From: Microcoleus vaginatus WJT46-NPBG5
GTDB taxonomy: Bacteria > Cyanobacteriota > Cyanobacteriia > Cyanobacteriales > Oscillatoriaceae
NCBI GenBank assembly: GCA_019359355.1
Contig: JAHHHM010000023.1
Span: 1-64,000 of the forward strand
DNA: 64,000 nucleotides
Direction: 5' to 3'
The translations under genes were made by a program, and so were the position numbers. Below the pieces are notes generated by a model. It did no database searches, had not been told where the DNA came from, and saw only the letters and a program-made list of their open reading frames with translations. This document shows, piece after piece, positions 47,663 to 56,529 of this stretch. How positions within the stretch are numbered: the first letter of the stretch is position 1; the number at the start of each line of letters is the position of its first letter.

Positions 47663-49435
47663 TTGAAAACGCGCTCTAGTTATTGGCAACTACTGCCCTA
47701 CATCAAAACCCAATGGCCAACGATTGCGAAAGCACTCGCTTGTACCTTGGGGTTTACCGTATTTTGGCCCATCTTAGCTTGGCTAGCCGGTCGCATGGCC
47801 AATTTTATCGGAGAGGGAAATGTCGTAGCGATCCTGCAACTGGCGGGAGTCGCCGCGATCATTTTTCTGATCCGAGGCACTGTCCAATATGGGCAAGATG
47901 CTTTAATGGCTAAAGCGGCTTTGAAAATTGCTTTAGACCTGCGTAAACAAGTTTATGCCCACTTGCAACAACTGAGCATTGACTATTTTGCGACTGCGAA
48001 AACCGGCGATCTTTCCTACCGGCTAACCGAAGATATTGATCGGATTGGGGAAATTATCAATAAAGTCTTCCATCAGTTCGTTCCCTGCATTTTGCAACTG
48101 ATTGTCGTCTTAGGTTACATGATTTGGCTCAACTGGCAGCTAACCCTTGCCGCGCTGATTATTGCGCCACTAATGGCTTTTTTAATTGGCTGGTTTGGGG
48201 AACGTCTGCTGGTTTTCTCCCGCAGTAGTCAAAATCGCACGTCTAATTTATCTTCCCTTCTCACAGAACTATTTAGTGGCATTCGCTTGGTGCAAGCGTT
48301 TGCTGCGGAAGAGTATGCCATTAATAGTTTTAGTAAAGAAGCCGAACACAACCGGCAAGCGAAATATCTAGCAGAAAGAGTCAAAGCACTTCAATTTGTC
48401 GTGGTTGGCTTTCTGGAAGCGATGAGTATCTTATTACTCTTTTTCTTGGGCGGGTGGCAAATATCTCAAGGAAATTTAACAGGTGCCGGTTTTATTAGCT
48501 ACGTGACAGCCGTCGCACTGTTAATTGATCCGATTTCCCTAACGACCAGCAATTACAGTGAATTTAAGCAAACTGAAGCATCTGTAGACCGAATTTTTGA
48601 ACTGTTCGCCATTCAACCAACGGTTCAAGAAAAGTTAGATGCGATTAGTCTTCCTCATGTCACCGGCAAAGTAGAATATCGCAATGTTTCCTTTGCCTAT
48701 GGGAAGCAAAGCGCAGGAGGCGAGGAAAACGCACCTTCTGCCAATCCTGAAACTTCAATTCCAGTTTTGCAAAACTTAAACTTGCTGGTGCAGCCGGGGG
48801 AAGCGATCGCGTTGGTGGGTGCATCGGGTGCCGGTAAAACGACGATGGTTAATTTACTGCCGCGTTTCTATGACCCCCAAGTCGGTGAAATTTTCATTGA
48901 TGGCGTAAAGATTCAAGATGTGACCCTTCGCAGTCTGCGCCGGCAGATCGGCCTTGTCCCCCAAGAACTTACGCTTTTTTCGGGTAGCATTGCCCAAAAT
49001 ATTGCTTTCGGTCAGGCTCAATTTGATCTCAAAGATGTTCAAGAAGCCGCTAAAATCGCGAATGCTCACGATTTTATTACCCAACTGAGTGATGGATATC
49101 ATACTTGGGTGGGTGAACGCGGTGTCAACTTATCCGGGGGACAGCGTCAGCGAATTGCGATCGCCCGCGCTGTGCTGCTGAACCCTCAAATTCTCATTCT
49201 GGATGAAGCTACCTCAGCCCTTGATTCTGAATCTGAAGCCCTTGTGCAGCAAGCTTTAGAACGCTTAATGCAAGACCGTACTGTGTTTATCATCGCCCAC
49301 CGGCTGGCAAGCGTGCGCCGCGCTGATCGGATTTTAGTGATGGAACAGGGGCGCATTGTGGAGTCTGGCACTCATCAGGAATTGCTGGATCGGGCCGGTC
49401 GGTATGCCCGTTTTTATGCTCAGCAATTCAGTTAA
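47663..49435 (+). CDS. ABC exporter, fused membrane and ATPase domains
   Basis: The 590-residue half-transporter starts with TTG. Six membrane helices occupy about 1-310 (CTLGFTVFWPILAWL, FLIRGTVQYG and others). The nucleotide-binding domain has Walker A GASGAGKT near 388-395, signature LSGGQ near 488, Walker B LILDEATS and the H-loop IIAHR. It belongs to the large MsbA/HepA-like group that exports lipids, polysaccharide components or peptides; the substrate cannot be read. Two copies dimerise in the plasma membrane. Its stop overlaps that of cytM by a few bases (tail-to-tail). Confidence 0.92.
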   Translation: MKTRSSYWQLLPYIKTQWPTIAKALACTLGFTVFWPILAWLAGRMANFIGEGNVVAILQLAGVAAIIFLIRGTVQYGQDALMAKAALKIALDLRKQVYAHLQQLSIDYFATAKTGDLSYRLTEDIDRIGEIINKVFHQFVPCILQLIVVLGYMIWLNWQLTLAALIIAPLMAFLIGWFGERLLVFSRSSQNRTSNLSSLLTELFSGIRLVQAFAAEEYAINSFSKEAEHNRQAKYLAERVKALQFVVVGFLEAMSILLLFFLGGWQISQGNLTGAGFISYVTAVALLIDPISLTTSNYSEFKQTEASVDRIFELFAIQPTVQEKLDAISLPHVTGKVEYRNVSFAYGKQSAGGEENAPSANPETSIPVLQNLNLLVQPGEAIALVGASGAGKTTMVNLLPRFYDPQVGEIFIDGVKIQDVTLRSLRRQIGLVPQELTLFSGSIAQNIAFGQAQFDLKDVQEAAKIANAHDFITQLSDGYHTWVGERGVNLSGGQRQRIAIARAVLLNPQILILDEATSALDSESEALVQQALERLMQDRTVFIIAHRLASVRRADRILVMEQGRIVESGTHQELLDRAGRYARFYAQQFS

Positions 49436-49863
49436 AGCTTTTCAAGATAGTTGAGCAAATCGGCCATTTCTTGGGCATTAGGCTGGAACTGGGGCATAGG
49501 TGGAGTTTGTCCGCTGATGACTTGTTTGATGAGGCGAACGCGAGACTTGCGCTGGGAGATACCATCTAGGCTTGGCCCAACACGGCCTTGTGCTTGCACG
49601 CCATGACAGCCGGCACAGTTCATTTGAAAGATAGCGTGACCCTGAACTGCATCGCCATTCATGGATAAAACGCTTTTAACGTAAGGGTCGGATGTCTGAA
49701 TGTGGTAAAAGCCGACAACTCCCAACACAGCGAGCAATATCGCCGCCAGCCCCGCGACGGCGGTTCGCTGGAGAAGACTTTCCATTTCAGGTTTGGCCAG
49801 CTGGTTATTCAAAAGCTGAGAATTTGAAGAAAGATGTACAAAAAGCTTTTCGTTTAATAACAT
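49432..49863 (-). CDS. cytM: Cytochrome cM
   Basis: CytM is a low-potential c-type cytochrome of cyanobacteria that suppresses respiration or photosynthetic electron flow under some conditions. The protein has an N-terminal membrane anchor (about 33-54), the haem motif CAGCH at 83-87, and the axial Met123 in PPMPQF. The SLDGISQRKSRVRLIKQVISGQTP segment is typical of CytM. The ATG at 49863 gives 143 residues; an ATG at Met27 would give the 117 residues nearer the usual size. The gene is divergent from petG, and the neighbourhood petG-rsmD-hisH is familiar from other cyanobacteria. Confidence 0.92.
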   Translation of the reverse strand: MLLNEKLFVHLSSNSQLLNNQLAKPEMESLLQRTAVAGLAAILLAVLGVVGFYHIQTSDPYVKSVLSMNGDAVQGHAIFQMNCAGCHGVQAQGRVGPSLDGISQRKSRVRLIKQVISGQTPPMPQFQPNAQEMADLLNYLEKL

Positions 49864-50162
49864 AGCTTAAAAGATAGGGAGAGTGTAAGCAAGCTTAGGG
49901 AGTTCTACGGGCCTGCCGATCACCCTTAAGGAAGATTGAGGGGGAGAGGACTTTGGCGATTAGGAGGGAATGTGAGTCCCTGCCAGTGGGTGAGATGGGT
50001 TACAAGAGGAGAGGTTTACCCACTGGGGTGGCTGTCATACTTGCCTCTAGTGGCTTTGTGGCAAAGTCTTCGCAAGTCTCTCCTGTTTTGCCGCTAGAGC
50101 TAGTAGTATGAGAATCAGGAAAAAAACCTTAATCAATCGCTCAGGACTCAAGGAGAATTAAC

Positions 50163-50276
50163 GTGGTAGAACCGTTACTGTCAGGCATTGTACTCGGACT
50201 GATTGCCATCACCCTTGCCGGTTTGTTTTTCAAGGCTTATGAGCAGTTCAAACGGGGCAATAAGTTGGGTATTTAG
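50163..50276 (+). CDS. petG: Cytochrome b6f complex subunit V
   Basis: A 37-residue single-helix protein, too short for most gene finders. It starts GTG ([20 protein letters not shown]) and ends [15 protein letters not shown], the standard PetG sequence. PetG is needed for stability of the cytochrome b6f complex in the thylakoid membrane. AAGGAG lies 7-9 nt before the GTG. Its N-terminus faces the lumen by family knowledge. It is divergent from cytM. Confidence 0.96.
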   Translation: MVEPLLSGIVLGLIAITLAGLFFKAYEQFKRGNKLGI

Positions 50277-50330
50277 GCCGTTCTAAATGGGCAAGCACGG
50301 GCGATGCTAGCGGTTTCGCCCCGACAGATG

Positions 50331-50906
50331 TTATTGGCTAGCATCTGTCAGTAAAGGATCGTCACTGGTTTGCCGGTAGAAGGTTAAAGCGGTGTTGCCG
50401 TAGACTTTCTGCCGGCATATTTCTAGGGCGGGAATGGCTTTCACCGGCAACCGATTCGGACTGTGCTCCGCTGCGACTTCGCCTGCCGGTGCGAGGAGTT
50501 GGTAATTTGCAATCGCCTCTAACACCGGCTGGTAAAGATTGCTAGCATAGGGGGGATCGAAGTATATCCGATCAAACTGCTGGCCGGCAAGGGTTTTCAA
50601 TCGTTTGACGACATCTCCCTGCACGACCTGAAATGTCTGATCTTCCCCGGCGACTTGTTGCAGATTTTCCTCAATTATGATGCAGGCACGATTCCATTTT
50701 TCAATGGCGATCACCTCAGCAGCACCCCGACACAAAGCTTCTGCTGCCATTGCGCCGGTGCCGGCACACAAATCCAACCAACGACAGTCGGTGATCGTGC
50801 CTTGCCAGATATTAAATACCGCTTCTCGCACTCGTGCCACTGTCGGTCGGGTATCCAAAGTCGGTAAAGTTTTTATCTGCCGGTTGCCGTAAATTCTCAG
50901 GCTCAT
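50331..50906 (-). CDS. rsmD: 16S rRNA (guanine966-N2)-methyltransferase
   Basis: RsmD methylates N2 of G966 in 16S rRNA with SAM. The 191-residue protein has the family start LRIYGNRQIKTL, the RPTVARVREAVFNIW segment, the SAM motif LDLCAGTGAMAAEAL, and the catalytic FDPPY (Asp117-Tyr120). The C-terminus is a short variable tail. It converges with petG and is transcribed in the direction opposite to it. Confidence 0.93.
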   Translation of the reverse strand: MSLRIYGNRQIKTLPTLDTRPTVARVREAVFNIWQGTITDCRWLDLCAGTGAMAAEALCRGAAEVIAIEKWNRACIIIEENLQQVAGEDQTFQVVQGDVVKRLKTLAGQQFDRIYFDPPYASNLYQPVLEAIANYQLLAPAGEVAAEHSPNRLPVKAIPALEICRQKVYGNTALTFYRQTSDDPLLTDASQ

Positions 50907-51128
50907 AAGTCCTTGGGGTTTCTATTAACATACTCTGCTCATCCTCTGTTATTAACAACACAAAAACGTTGGGTTAAGGGTGAGGATTCCGTTAAATGCC
51001 GTGAAAATATTTGTTATCCCCGATTAGGATAAGAGATAAATTCTTTTTTTGTAAATTTCTGCGCCGGCACTTTAATGTAAATTGATCAAACTAAAAATGC
51101 CGGCACTTTTTTAAACTTCAACAAAAAC

Positions 51129-51767
51129 TCAATGCACGCTTGCCGGCACATTCACCAAACTGACAAAATTCGCAAGCATTTGTAAGCCGGCAGTCGAAGA
51201 TTTTTCTGGGTGAAATTGCACTGCCATCAAGTTATCACGGGCGATCGCAGCCGTTACAGTCTGGCTGCCGTGCGTCACTGTTGCCGCCTTCATGCTGGGA
51301 TCAATGGGATCAACATAATAGGAATGCACAAAATAAACCCAAGGCTGAGGTGCAAGTTTCTGCCACAGGGGTACATCTGGCTGTGTAAATTCTAGCTGGT
51401 TCCAACCCATGTGAGGAACCGTCAGCTTCGGTTCATGCTTAAACCGGCGCACCACACCAGGGATAACGCCTAAACCCGGTTCTTTGCCTTCTTCGCTACT
51501 GTCAAAGAGTATTTGCAAACCCAGGCAGATGCCTAAAAATGGCTTACCGGAGGCGATCGCATTTTTCACGGGTTCGATTAAATTGCGAGAGCGCAAGTGC
51601 TGAATGGCTGGATCAAACGAACCGACTCCAGGCAGCAAAACCGCAGCAGCGGACTCGATAACCTCTGGATCGTCCGTAATTTTTGGCGATCCGCCGGCAT
51701 TCTCTAACCCTTTGCAGACTGAGTGCAAATTTCCCATGTCATAATCTACGACAGCGATGACTGGCAT
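51129..51767 (-). CDS. hisH: Imidazole glycerol phosphate synthase subunit HisH
   Basis: HisH is the glutaminase partner of HisF in histidine synthesis. The 212-residue class I amidotransferase shows VVDYDMGNLHSV at its start, the PGVGSF oxyanion segment, catalytic Cys81 (GICLGLQ), and the His186/Glu188 dyad in QFHPEKS. HisF is not in the window, as is usual for cyanobacteria with scattered his genes. Upstream is the C15-type peptidase gene, divergent from it. Confidence 0.96.
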   Translation of the reverse strand: MPVIAVVDYDMGNLHSVCKGLENAGGSPKITDDPEVIESAAAVLLPGVGSFDPAIQHLRSRNLIEPVKNAIASGKPFLGICLGLQILFDSSEEGKEPGLGVIPGVVRRFKHEPKLTVPHMGWNQLEFTQPDVPLWQKLAPQPWVYFVHSYYVDPIDPSMKAATVTHGSQTVTAAIARDNLMAVQFHPEKSSTAGLQMLANFVSLVNVPASVH

Positions 51768-51832
51768 TGATCGGGTTCCTTTATTTATAGTAGTGATCGC
51801 TCCTAATTATTATAAAGCGTTCTGCTGATTTT

Positions 51833-52348
51833 ATGGCTCGAAAAATCTTGCTAACATCCTTTGAGACGTGGCTTCCTCATCAAGTATCAAATTCTTCTGA
51901 CGATTTATTAGAAAGAGTTTCCCAACTTGATTTTCTTCCCTCCTCTTTAACTTTCTTACGGAAGCTGCCGGTTGATTTTGAACTTGCTCCTGCTCTGGCG
52001 CTCGCTAAAATTGAGGAATTGCAGCCGGATGTGATTCTCTGTTGCGGTATGGCTGAAGGCAGAGAAAAATTAACGGTAGAATCGAGGGCAGTGTGTGGGG
52101 ATGATACGCTACAAACTTCTGTTGATCTAGAAAAAATTATATCTGGTTTATCGGTTACGGAAATTAGCCATGATGCGGGGAAATTTGTTTGTGAGGCGCT
52201 TTATTATTCTGTACTAAACTATTTATGCAGTTCGTCTTGTTTCCAATCTCAATGTATTTTTGTTCATGTGCCGATTTTGAGAGATGAAAATCTGGAGCCG
52301 ATTTTAGCAGATTTTTTATCGATTATTAAAAAAGTGGAATGTTTTTAG
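51833..52348 (+). CDS. Pyroglutamyl-peptidase-like protein (peptidase family C15)
   Basis: C15 peptidases remove N-terminal pyroglutamate. The 171-residue protein keeps the family's Glu83 in the LTVESRAV segment, Cys120 in the DAGKFVCEALYYSVL helix, and His145 in FVHVPIL, matching the Glu-Cys-His triad. It is somewhat shorter than typical members (about 200-215). The 3' end is notable: a diverged copy of its last 18 codons reappears at about 53250-53305, on the far side of the HepT/MntA pair. Confidence 0.8.
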   Translation: MARKILLTSFETWLPHQVSNSSDDLLERVSQLDFLPSSLTFLRKLPVDFELAPALALAKIEELQPDVILCCGMAEGREKLTVESRAVCGDDTLQTSVDLEKIISGLSVTEISHDAGKFVCEALYYSVLNYLCSSSCFQSQCIFVHVPILRDENLEPILADFLSIIKKVECF

Positions 52349-52469
52349 AAAGATTGGGTCGGTTGCAGGGATTTTATTGATTGAACTACAGATAAACACA
52401 GATGAATAACTGATGGGATTATGGGGGTGCCGGCAGAAAATTACTGATATTGATGAGGATTCTTTCTCT
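52292..52469. repeat. Direct repeat A flanking the HepT/MntA pair
   Basis: This segment includes the last codons of the C15 peptidase gene, an ACAGAT-type repeat, and an ACTGATGGG...TATGGGGGTGCCGGCA block ending in TTCTTTCTCT. It matches 53238-53405 in the same order and orientation with many differences. Confidence 0.75.
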
Positions 52470-52564
52470 ATGCTTGGTTGTACTTGTCGCTGGTGCCGGT
52501 GGAAAATTATGCTAATAGTAGCGGGGCATTAACTGGGTACAGGATAAGGAGGAGCAAACAAAAT

Positions 52565-52894
52565 ATGGTTGAGCCAATGATTGAATTACCGATGAGGTTT
52601 TCCAAAGAACAAATTGCTAATTTTTGTCAACGCTGGCAGATTCGAGAATTTGCATTATTTGGCTCGATTTTACGGGACGATTTTTGCGATGATAGCGATA
52701 TTGATGTGCTGGTCACTTTTGATTTAGATGCCCATTGGGGGCTACTTGCTCATGTACGGATGGAGCGAGAATTAGGAGAAATATTGGGACGGAAAGTTGA
52801 TTTAATTGAACGAGGATCTATTGAAGAAAGTCCCAACTGGATACGACGAAAAGAAATTTTGAACACAGCACGAACTTTTTATGTTAAGGGATAG
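52565..52894 (+). CDS. mntA: MntA-type nucleotidyltransferase antitoxin
   Basis: The 109-residue minimal nucleotidyltransferase has the GSX10DXD motif (Gly33-Ser34, Asp45, Asp47) followed by a further aspartate in the KVDLIER strand. In characterised HepT/MntA systems MntA neutralises the HepT RNase by transferring AMP to a tyrosine near its active site. The ATG at 52565 is chosen because AGGAGG lies about 10 nt upstream. The longer frame from 52478 has no such support. It overlaps hepT by 14 nt. Confidence 0.92.
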   Translation: MVEPMIELPMRFSKEQIANFCQRWQIREFALFGSILRDDFCDDSDIDVLVTFDLDAHWGLLAHVRMERELGEILGRKVDLIERGSIEESPNWIRRKEILNTARTFYVKG

Positions 52895-53222
52895 CGCCGC
52901 TCTTTTAGACATTGCGAGATTTGCAGGACAAATTCTTGAATTAACTTTGGGAATGAGTCGAGAAGAATTTGAGACAGACATTAGAACCCAATTAGCGGTG
53001 TTGTATGAGATTGCTGTTTTGGGAGAAGCCGTGAAGCGTTTGTCTTTTGAATTTCGCACACAGTATCCAGACATCCCCTGGGGGGAAATTGCTGGGATGA
53101 GAGATAAAGTTATTCATCAATACGATAAAGTAAAAGTTGATGTGGTTTGGCACACGATTCAGAATGATGTGCCGGCTCTTTTGGCAATGATTGAACCCTT
53201 ATTGCCAGGAGAGGAAAATTAA
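52881..53222 (+). CDS. hepT: HEPN-domain toxin HepT
   Basis: The 113-residue all-helical HEPN protein carries the RX4HXY motif (Arg74, His79, Tyr81 in MRDKVIHQY). Arg and His form the RNase site and the tyrosine is the AMP acceptor in studied systems. It overlaps the antitoxin gene by 14 nt, the usual order for this module (antitoxin first here). Both active motifs are intact, so the pair is likely functional in stress response or phage defence. It is flanked by diverged direct repeats. Confidence 0.92.
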   Translation: MLRDSAALLDIARFAGQILELTLGMSREEFETDIRTQLAVLYEIAVLGEAVKRLSFEFRTQYPDIPWGEIAGMRDKVIHQYDKVKVDVVWHTIQNDVPALLAMIEPLLPGEEN

Positions 53223-53237
53223 ATATTCAATTCTTCA

Positions 53238-53405
53238 CCGGCTTTCGAGTTTGGCTAATTTTTTAGCAATTATTAAAAGAGTGGGATTTTTTGAAGGATT
53301 TTAAGTTGATTTAACCGCAGATGCACACAGAGAAACACAGATGAAGAACTGATGGGCTTATGGGGGTGCCGGCATAAAGTGACCGATGTTGATGATTCTT
53401 TCTCT
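53238..53405. repeat. Direct repeat B flanking the HepT/MntA pair, with a relic of the C15 peptidase 3' end
   Basis: The frame LANFLAIIKRVGFF followed by a stop mirrors LADFLSIIKKVECF at the end of the C15 peptidase. Then come CCGCAGATG/ACACAGATG units, ACTGATGGG, TATGGGGGTGCCGGCA and TTCTTTCTCT, in the same order as repeat A. Downstream to 53630 no gene is supported. Confidence 0.75.
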
Positions 53406-53630
53406 TTCTCCCCACTCATCCGCAGCCGACGTGTCAGGGAAGACTTTTGTTAAAAAACTTATCCCTAATGATAGGTGTGGTGTATTCCCAGCTACAGTTA
53501 AGCAACGCCGCTAACATTTATACCAGTTTAAAGGTGATGCGGTTGCCGGTGTTGATACACTAGCGGTGCGATTGATTGGTTAATCAATGGCGTCAATCAG
53601 AAAAAAGTTAAGACAGTTGGATGGCTGGAA

Positions 53631-55064
53631 GTGCGATTTGATAGTTACGATCCAGGGGATTTCTACGATGAACTGTTCGCCGGCAAGGGCACACCCCGCC
53701 CAGAAGCGACTCCTTTGATAGATAGAATTCACTCACTATCTGAAGGGGAATTGAAGCGGCGGCAGGAAGCAGCACAAATTGCCTTGTTTAAGCAAGGTGT
53801 AACATTTAGTGTCTACGGTGATAGTGAGGGGACAGAGCGAATTTTTCCTTTTGACATTATCCCGCGCATTGTTGCAGCCGGCGAATGGGCAAAACTCGAA
53901 CGGGGACTCAAGCAACGGATTTTTGCCTTAAATCTGTTCATCGCAGATATCTACGACGAACAGAAAATTATTAAAGATGGCATTATTCCAGCAGAATTAA
54001 TTCACTCGGCGAAAGGGTTTCTCCCGCCTTGCATGGGGTTGAAACCACCGGCAGGCATTTGGTGTCACATCACCGGCACTGATCTGGTGCGCGATAGAGA
54101 TGGACAATGGTATGTCTTGGAAGACAATCTTCGCTGTCCTTCAGGGGTTTCCTACGTTCTAGAAAATCGGCGGGTGATGAAAAGCACCTTTCCCCAAGTG
54201 TTTCGGACAATGGAAATTGAGCCGGTGCATAAATATCCCGGCCATCTGCTTGAAACCTTACTGAATTTAGCCCCAAAAAATTTAGCAGATCCTACCGTTG
54301 CTGTTCTGACTCCAGGCATTTATAATTCCGCCTATTTTGAGCATTCTTTTCTCGCTCAGCAAATGGGCGTAGAATTAGTTGAAGGGCGAGATTTAGTGGT
54401 GGCGGATGGTTACTTACAAATGCGAACCACAAAAGGCTTGCAGCGGGTGGATGTCCTTTACCGGCGCATTGACGACGACTTCATTGATCCTAAAGTTTTC
54501 CGTCCTAATTCCTTAATTGGAATTCCCGGTTTCATGGAAGTTTACGCGGCTGGTCGGGTTGGCATTGCCAACGCATTAGGTACAGGGGTTGCAGATGATA
54601 AAGTCATCTATGCTTATGTACCTCAAATGATTCACTATTACCTTAATGAAGACCCAATTTTGCCCAACGTTCCCACCTATTTATGTTGGGAATCAAAGCA
54701 GTTAGAACACGTTCTGTGTAACCTCGACAAATTTGTTGTCAAAGCAGCCAATGAATCTGGCGGTTACGGAATGTTAGTTGGCCCGCACGCTTCAACAGAA
54801 GAACGAGAAGAATTTGCCCAACGAATTCAAGCAAATCCTCGCAATTATATCGCCCAGCCCACTCTTTGCCTGTCACGAGTTCCTACACTCGTAGACGATC
54901 ATTTTGAAGGATGCCATGTAGACTTGCGGCCCTATATTCTTTATGGCAAGGAAATCTACGTCAATCCCGGTGGCTTAACCCGCGTCGCCCTCAAAAAAGG
55001 CTCCTTAGTCGTAAACTCCTCTCAAGGAGGCGGATCAAAAGATACCTGGGTGCTTACCCACTAA
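53631..55064 (+). CDS. Circularly permuted ATP-grasp protein (DUF404/DUF407 type)
   Basis: A 477-residue ATP-grasp ligase-like protein of the circularly permuted type 2 family. Recognisable blocks are [13 protein letters not shown], the [15 protein letters not shown] segment, [33 protein letters not shown], the ATP-lysine region [14 protein letters not shown], and [10 protein letters not shown] with [32 protein letters not shown]. It starts with GTG. The family is usually next to an alpha-E protein, as it is here after one intervening gene. These clusters are proposed to make or modify peptides, but no product is known. Confidence 0.92.
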   Translation: MRFDSYDPGDFYDELFAGKGTPRPEATPLIDRIHSLSEGELKRRQEAAQIALFKQGVTFSVYGDSEGTERIFPFDIIPRIVAAGEWAKLERGLKQRIFALNLFIADIYDEQKIIKDGIIPAELIHSAKGFLPPCMGLKPPAGIWCHITGTDLVRDRDGQWYVLEDNLRCPSGVSYVLENRRVMKSTFPQVFRTMEIEPVHKYPGHLLETLLNLAPKNLADPTVAVLTPGIYNSAYFEHSFLAQQMGVELVEGRDLVVADGYLQMRTTKGLQRVDVLYRRIDDDFIDPKVFRPNSLIGIPGFMEVYAAGRVGIANALGTGVADDKVIYAYVPQMIHYYLNEDPILPNVPTYLCWESKQLEHVLCNLDKFVVKAANESGGYGMLVGPHASTEEREEFAQRIQANPRNYIAQPTLCLSRVPTLVDDHFEGCHVDLRPYILYGKEIYVNPGGLTRVALKKGSLVVNSSQGGGSKDTWVLTH

Positions 55065-55069
55065 CCTTT

Positions 55070-55140
55070 TTAACCACAGATAAACAGTGCCGGCACCCAG
55101 TTATTACCTATCAGCGTTATCTGCGTTTATCTGCGGTTAA
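55070..55140. repeat. Inverted CCGCAGAT-type repeat after the ATP-grasp gene
   Basis: TTAACCACAGATAAAC (55070) and the inverse TTATCTGCGGTTAA (to 55140) could form a hairpin. It belongs to the same dispersed family as 43832-43974. Confidence 0.7.
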
Positions 55141-55163
55141 AAAATCTAACTTAAAAATCAAAC

Positions 55164-56465
55164 ATGGAAAAGCCAGAAAGCAAACCCCGCCCCTTGTGGC
55201 AGCGTATCCCACTTTACTTGCAGATACTCATTGCCCTAATTCTGGCAGTCTTATTAGGAATTGCTTTAGGTGCCGGCCAACCCAGCCCTAACAATATCGT
55301 CTTTATCAACAACCTGGCAATTCCCTGCAACCTGATACTGAAAGCCCTCCGCGCCCTCGCGACCCCGCTGATTTTGTTGGCAGTGCTCCATGCCTTTATG
55401 ACAGCCACGATCCCCGGCAGATCAGGCCGGCGTCTGGCAATTCTTCTGATCACCAATACCCTAGCCGCAATTCTCATCGGACTTTTGGTGGCAAATGTCC
55501 TGCAACCGGGTAAATGGGGCCGGTTGGCTGCCCCCTCAGACGCCTCCGAAGTCAGCAAAACCCTCGATCCTTGGGGACTACTTCAGGATATGGTGCCAGA
55601 GGCTATTTTAGGGCCGATGGTGGATAACAATGTCATTCAGCTCATTTTTCTCGCTTTAGCGTTTGGAATCGTGCTGCGGGGCTTAAAAGCGGAGCAAACT
55701 GCCCAAGGGAAGACAGATTACCTAGCAGTTGAACAGGGCATCACCCTGTTATTTGAAGCGGTGATCCGCATTCTCCACTGGGTAATCGCCCTCGTCCCGT
55801 TGGCTGTTTTTGGAATTGTTGCCAAAACCGTTGCCCTGCAAGGCTTTGAACCCTTTAAAGCTTTAGGTGCCTTCATCCTAGCGGTGCTGCTGGCTTTGTT
55901 CTTGCAAGGTTGCTATTACCTCAGCCGAGTTTACTTGGGATCGTGGGTGAGTCCCCAAAAATTCTTGGCTGGAGGATCGGATGCGCTGCTGACTGCCTTC
56001 TCTACGGCTTCCTCAACCGCAACGATGCCAATCACCTACCAGGCAATGCTAGAAAAAATTGGTTTGCGAGAAGCTTCTGCTTCCTTGGGGGTGCTGGTTG
56101 GCAGCAATTTTAATAACGATGGGACGGCACTTTATGAAGCGATGTCTGCCTTGTTTGTTGCCCAAGTTCTGGGAATTAATCTTTCCCTGCCCCAGCAGTT
56201 TATTGTGGTGATTACATCCATTTTTGCTTCGGTGGGGGCTGCCGGCATTCCCGAAGCCGGTTTGGTAACCATGACGTTGGTATTTTCTGCGGTTGGTTTG
56301 CCCACGCAATATATTGCGTTATTAATCTCGGTTGATTGGTTCCTGGATCGCTGCCGCACTGCCATCAATGTTATGGGAGACATGACGGTTAGTGCGATAC
56401 TCGATGGCAAAAAACGTCAACTATTGCCGGCAGAAGAATTAACTTTGCAAAGTAGTGAAGAATGA
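55164..56465 (+). CDS. Dicarboxylate/amino acid:cation symporter (DAACS/GltP-type)
   Basis: The 433-residue protein is a sodium- or proton-coupled carboxylate symporter of the glutamate-transporter fold. Visible are eight or more hydrophobic segments, the serine-rich AFSTASSTATMPIT hairpin (HP1), the NFNNDGTALYEA motif of TM7 (related to NMDGT), HP2 with GAAGIPEAGLVT, and TM8 with DRCRTAINVMGD. Substrates of relatives are glutamate, aspartate, malate or succinate. The gene sits between the ATP-grasp and alpha-E genes, with 100 and 65 nt spacings, so it may be co-transcribed with them. Confidence 0.92.
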   Translation: MEKPESKPRPLWQRIPLYLQILIALILAVLLGIALGAGQPSPNNIVFINNLAIPCNLILKALRALATPLILLAVLHAFMTATIPGRSGRRLAILLITNTLAAILIGLLVANVLQPGKWGRLAAPSDASEVSKTLDPWGLLQDMVPEAILGPMVDNNVIQLIFLALAFGIVLRGLKAEQTAQGKTDYLAVEQGITLLFEAVIRILHWVIALVPLAVFGIVAKTVALQGFEPFKALGAFILAVLLALFLQGCYYLSRVYLGSWVSPQKFLAGGSDALLTAFSTASSTATMPITYQAMLEKIGLREASASLGVLVGSNFNNDGTALYEAMSALFVAQVLGINLSLPQQFIVVITSIFASVGAAGIPEAGLVTMTLVFSAVGLPTQYIALLISVDWFLDRCRTAINVMGDMTVSAILDGKKRQLLPAEELTLQSSEE

Positions 56466-56529
56466 GTTAAATAGCAAGTTAGTTTTTTTAGAACAAAAAA
56501 CGCTAAGGTTTTAGGAGGAAGTTTCGTAA

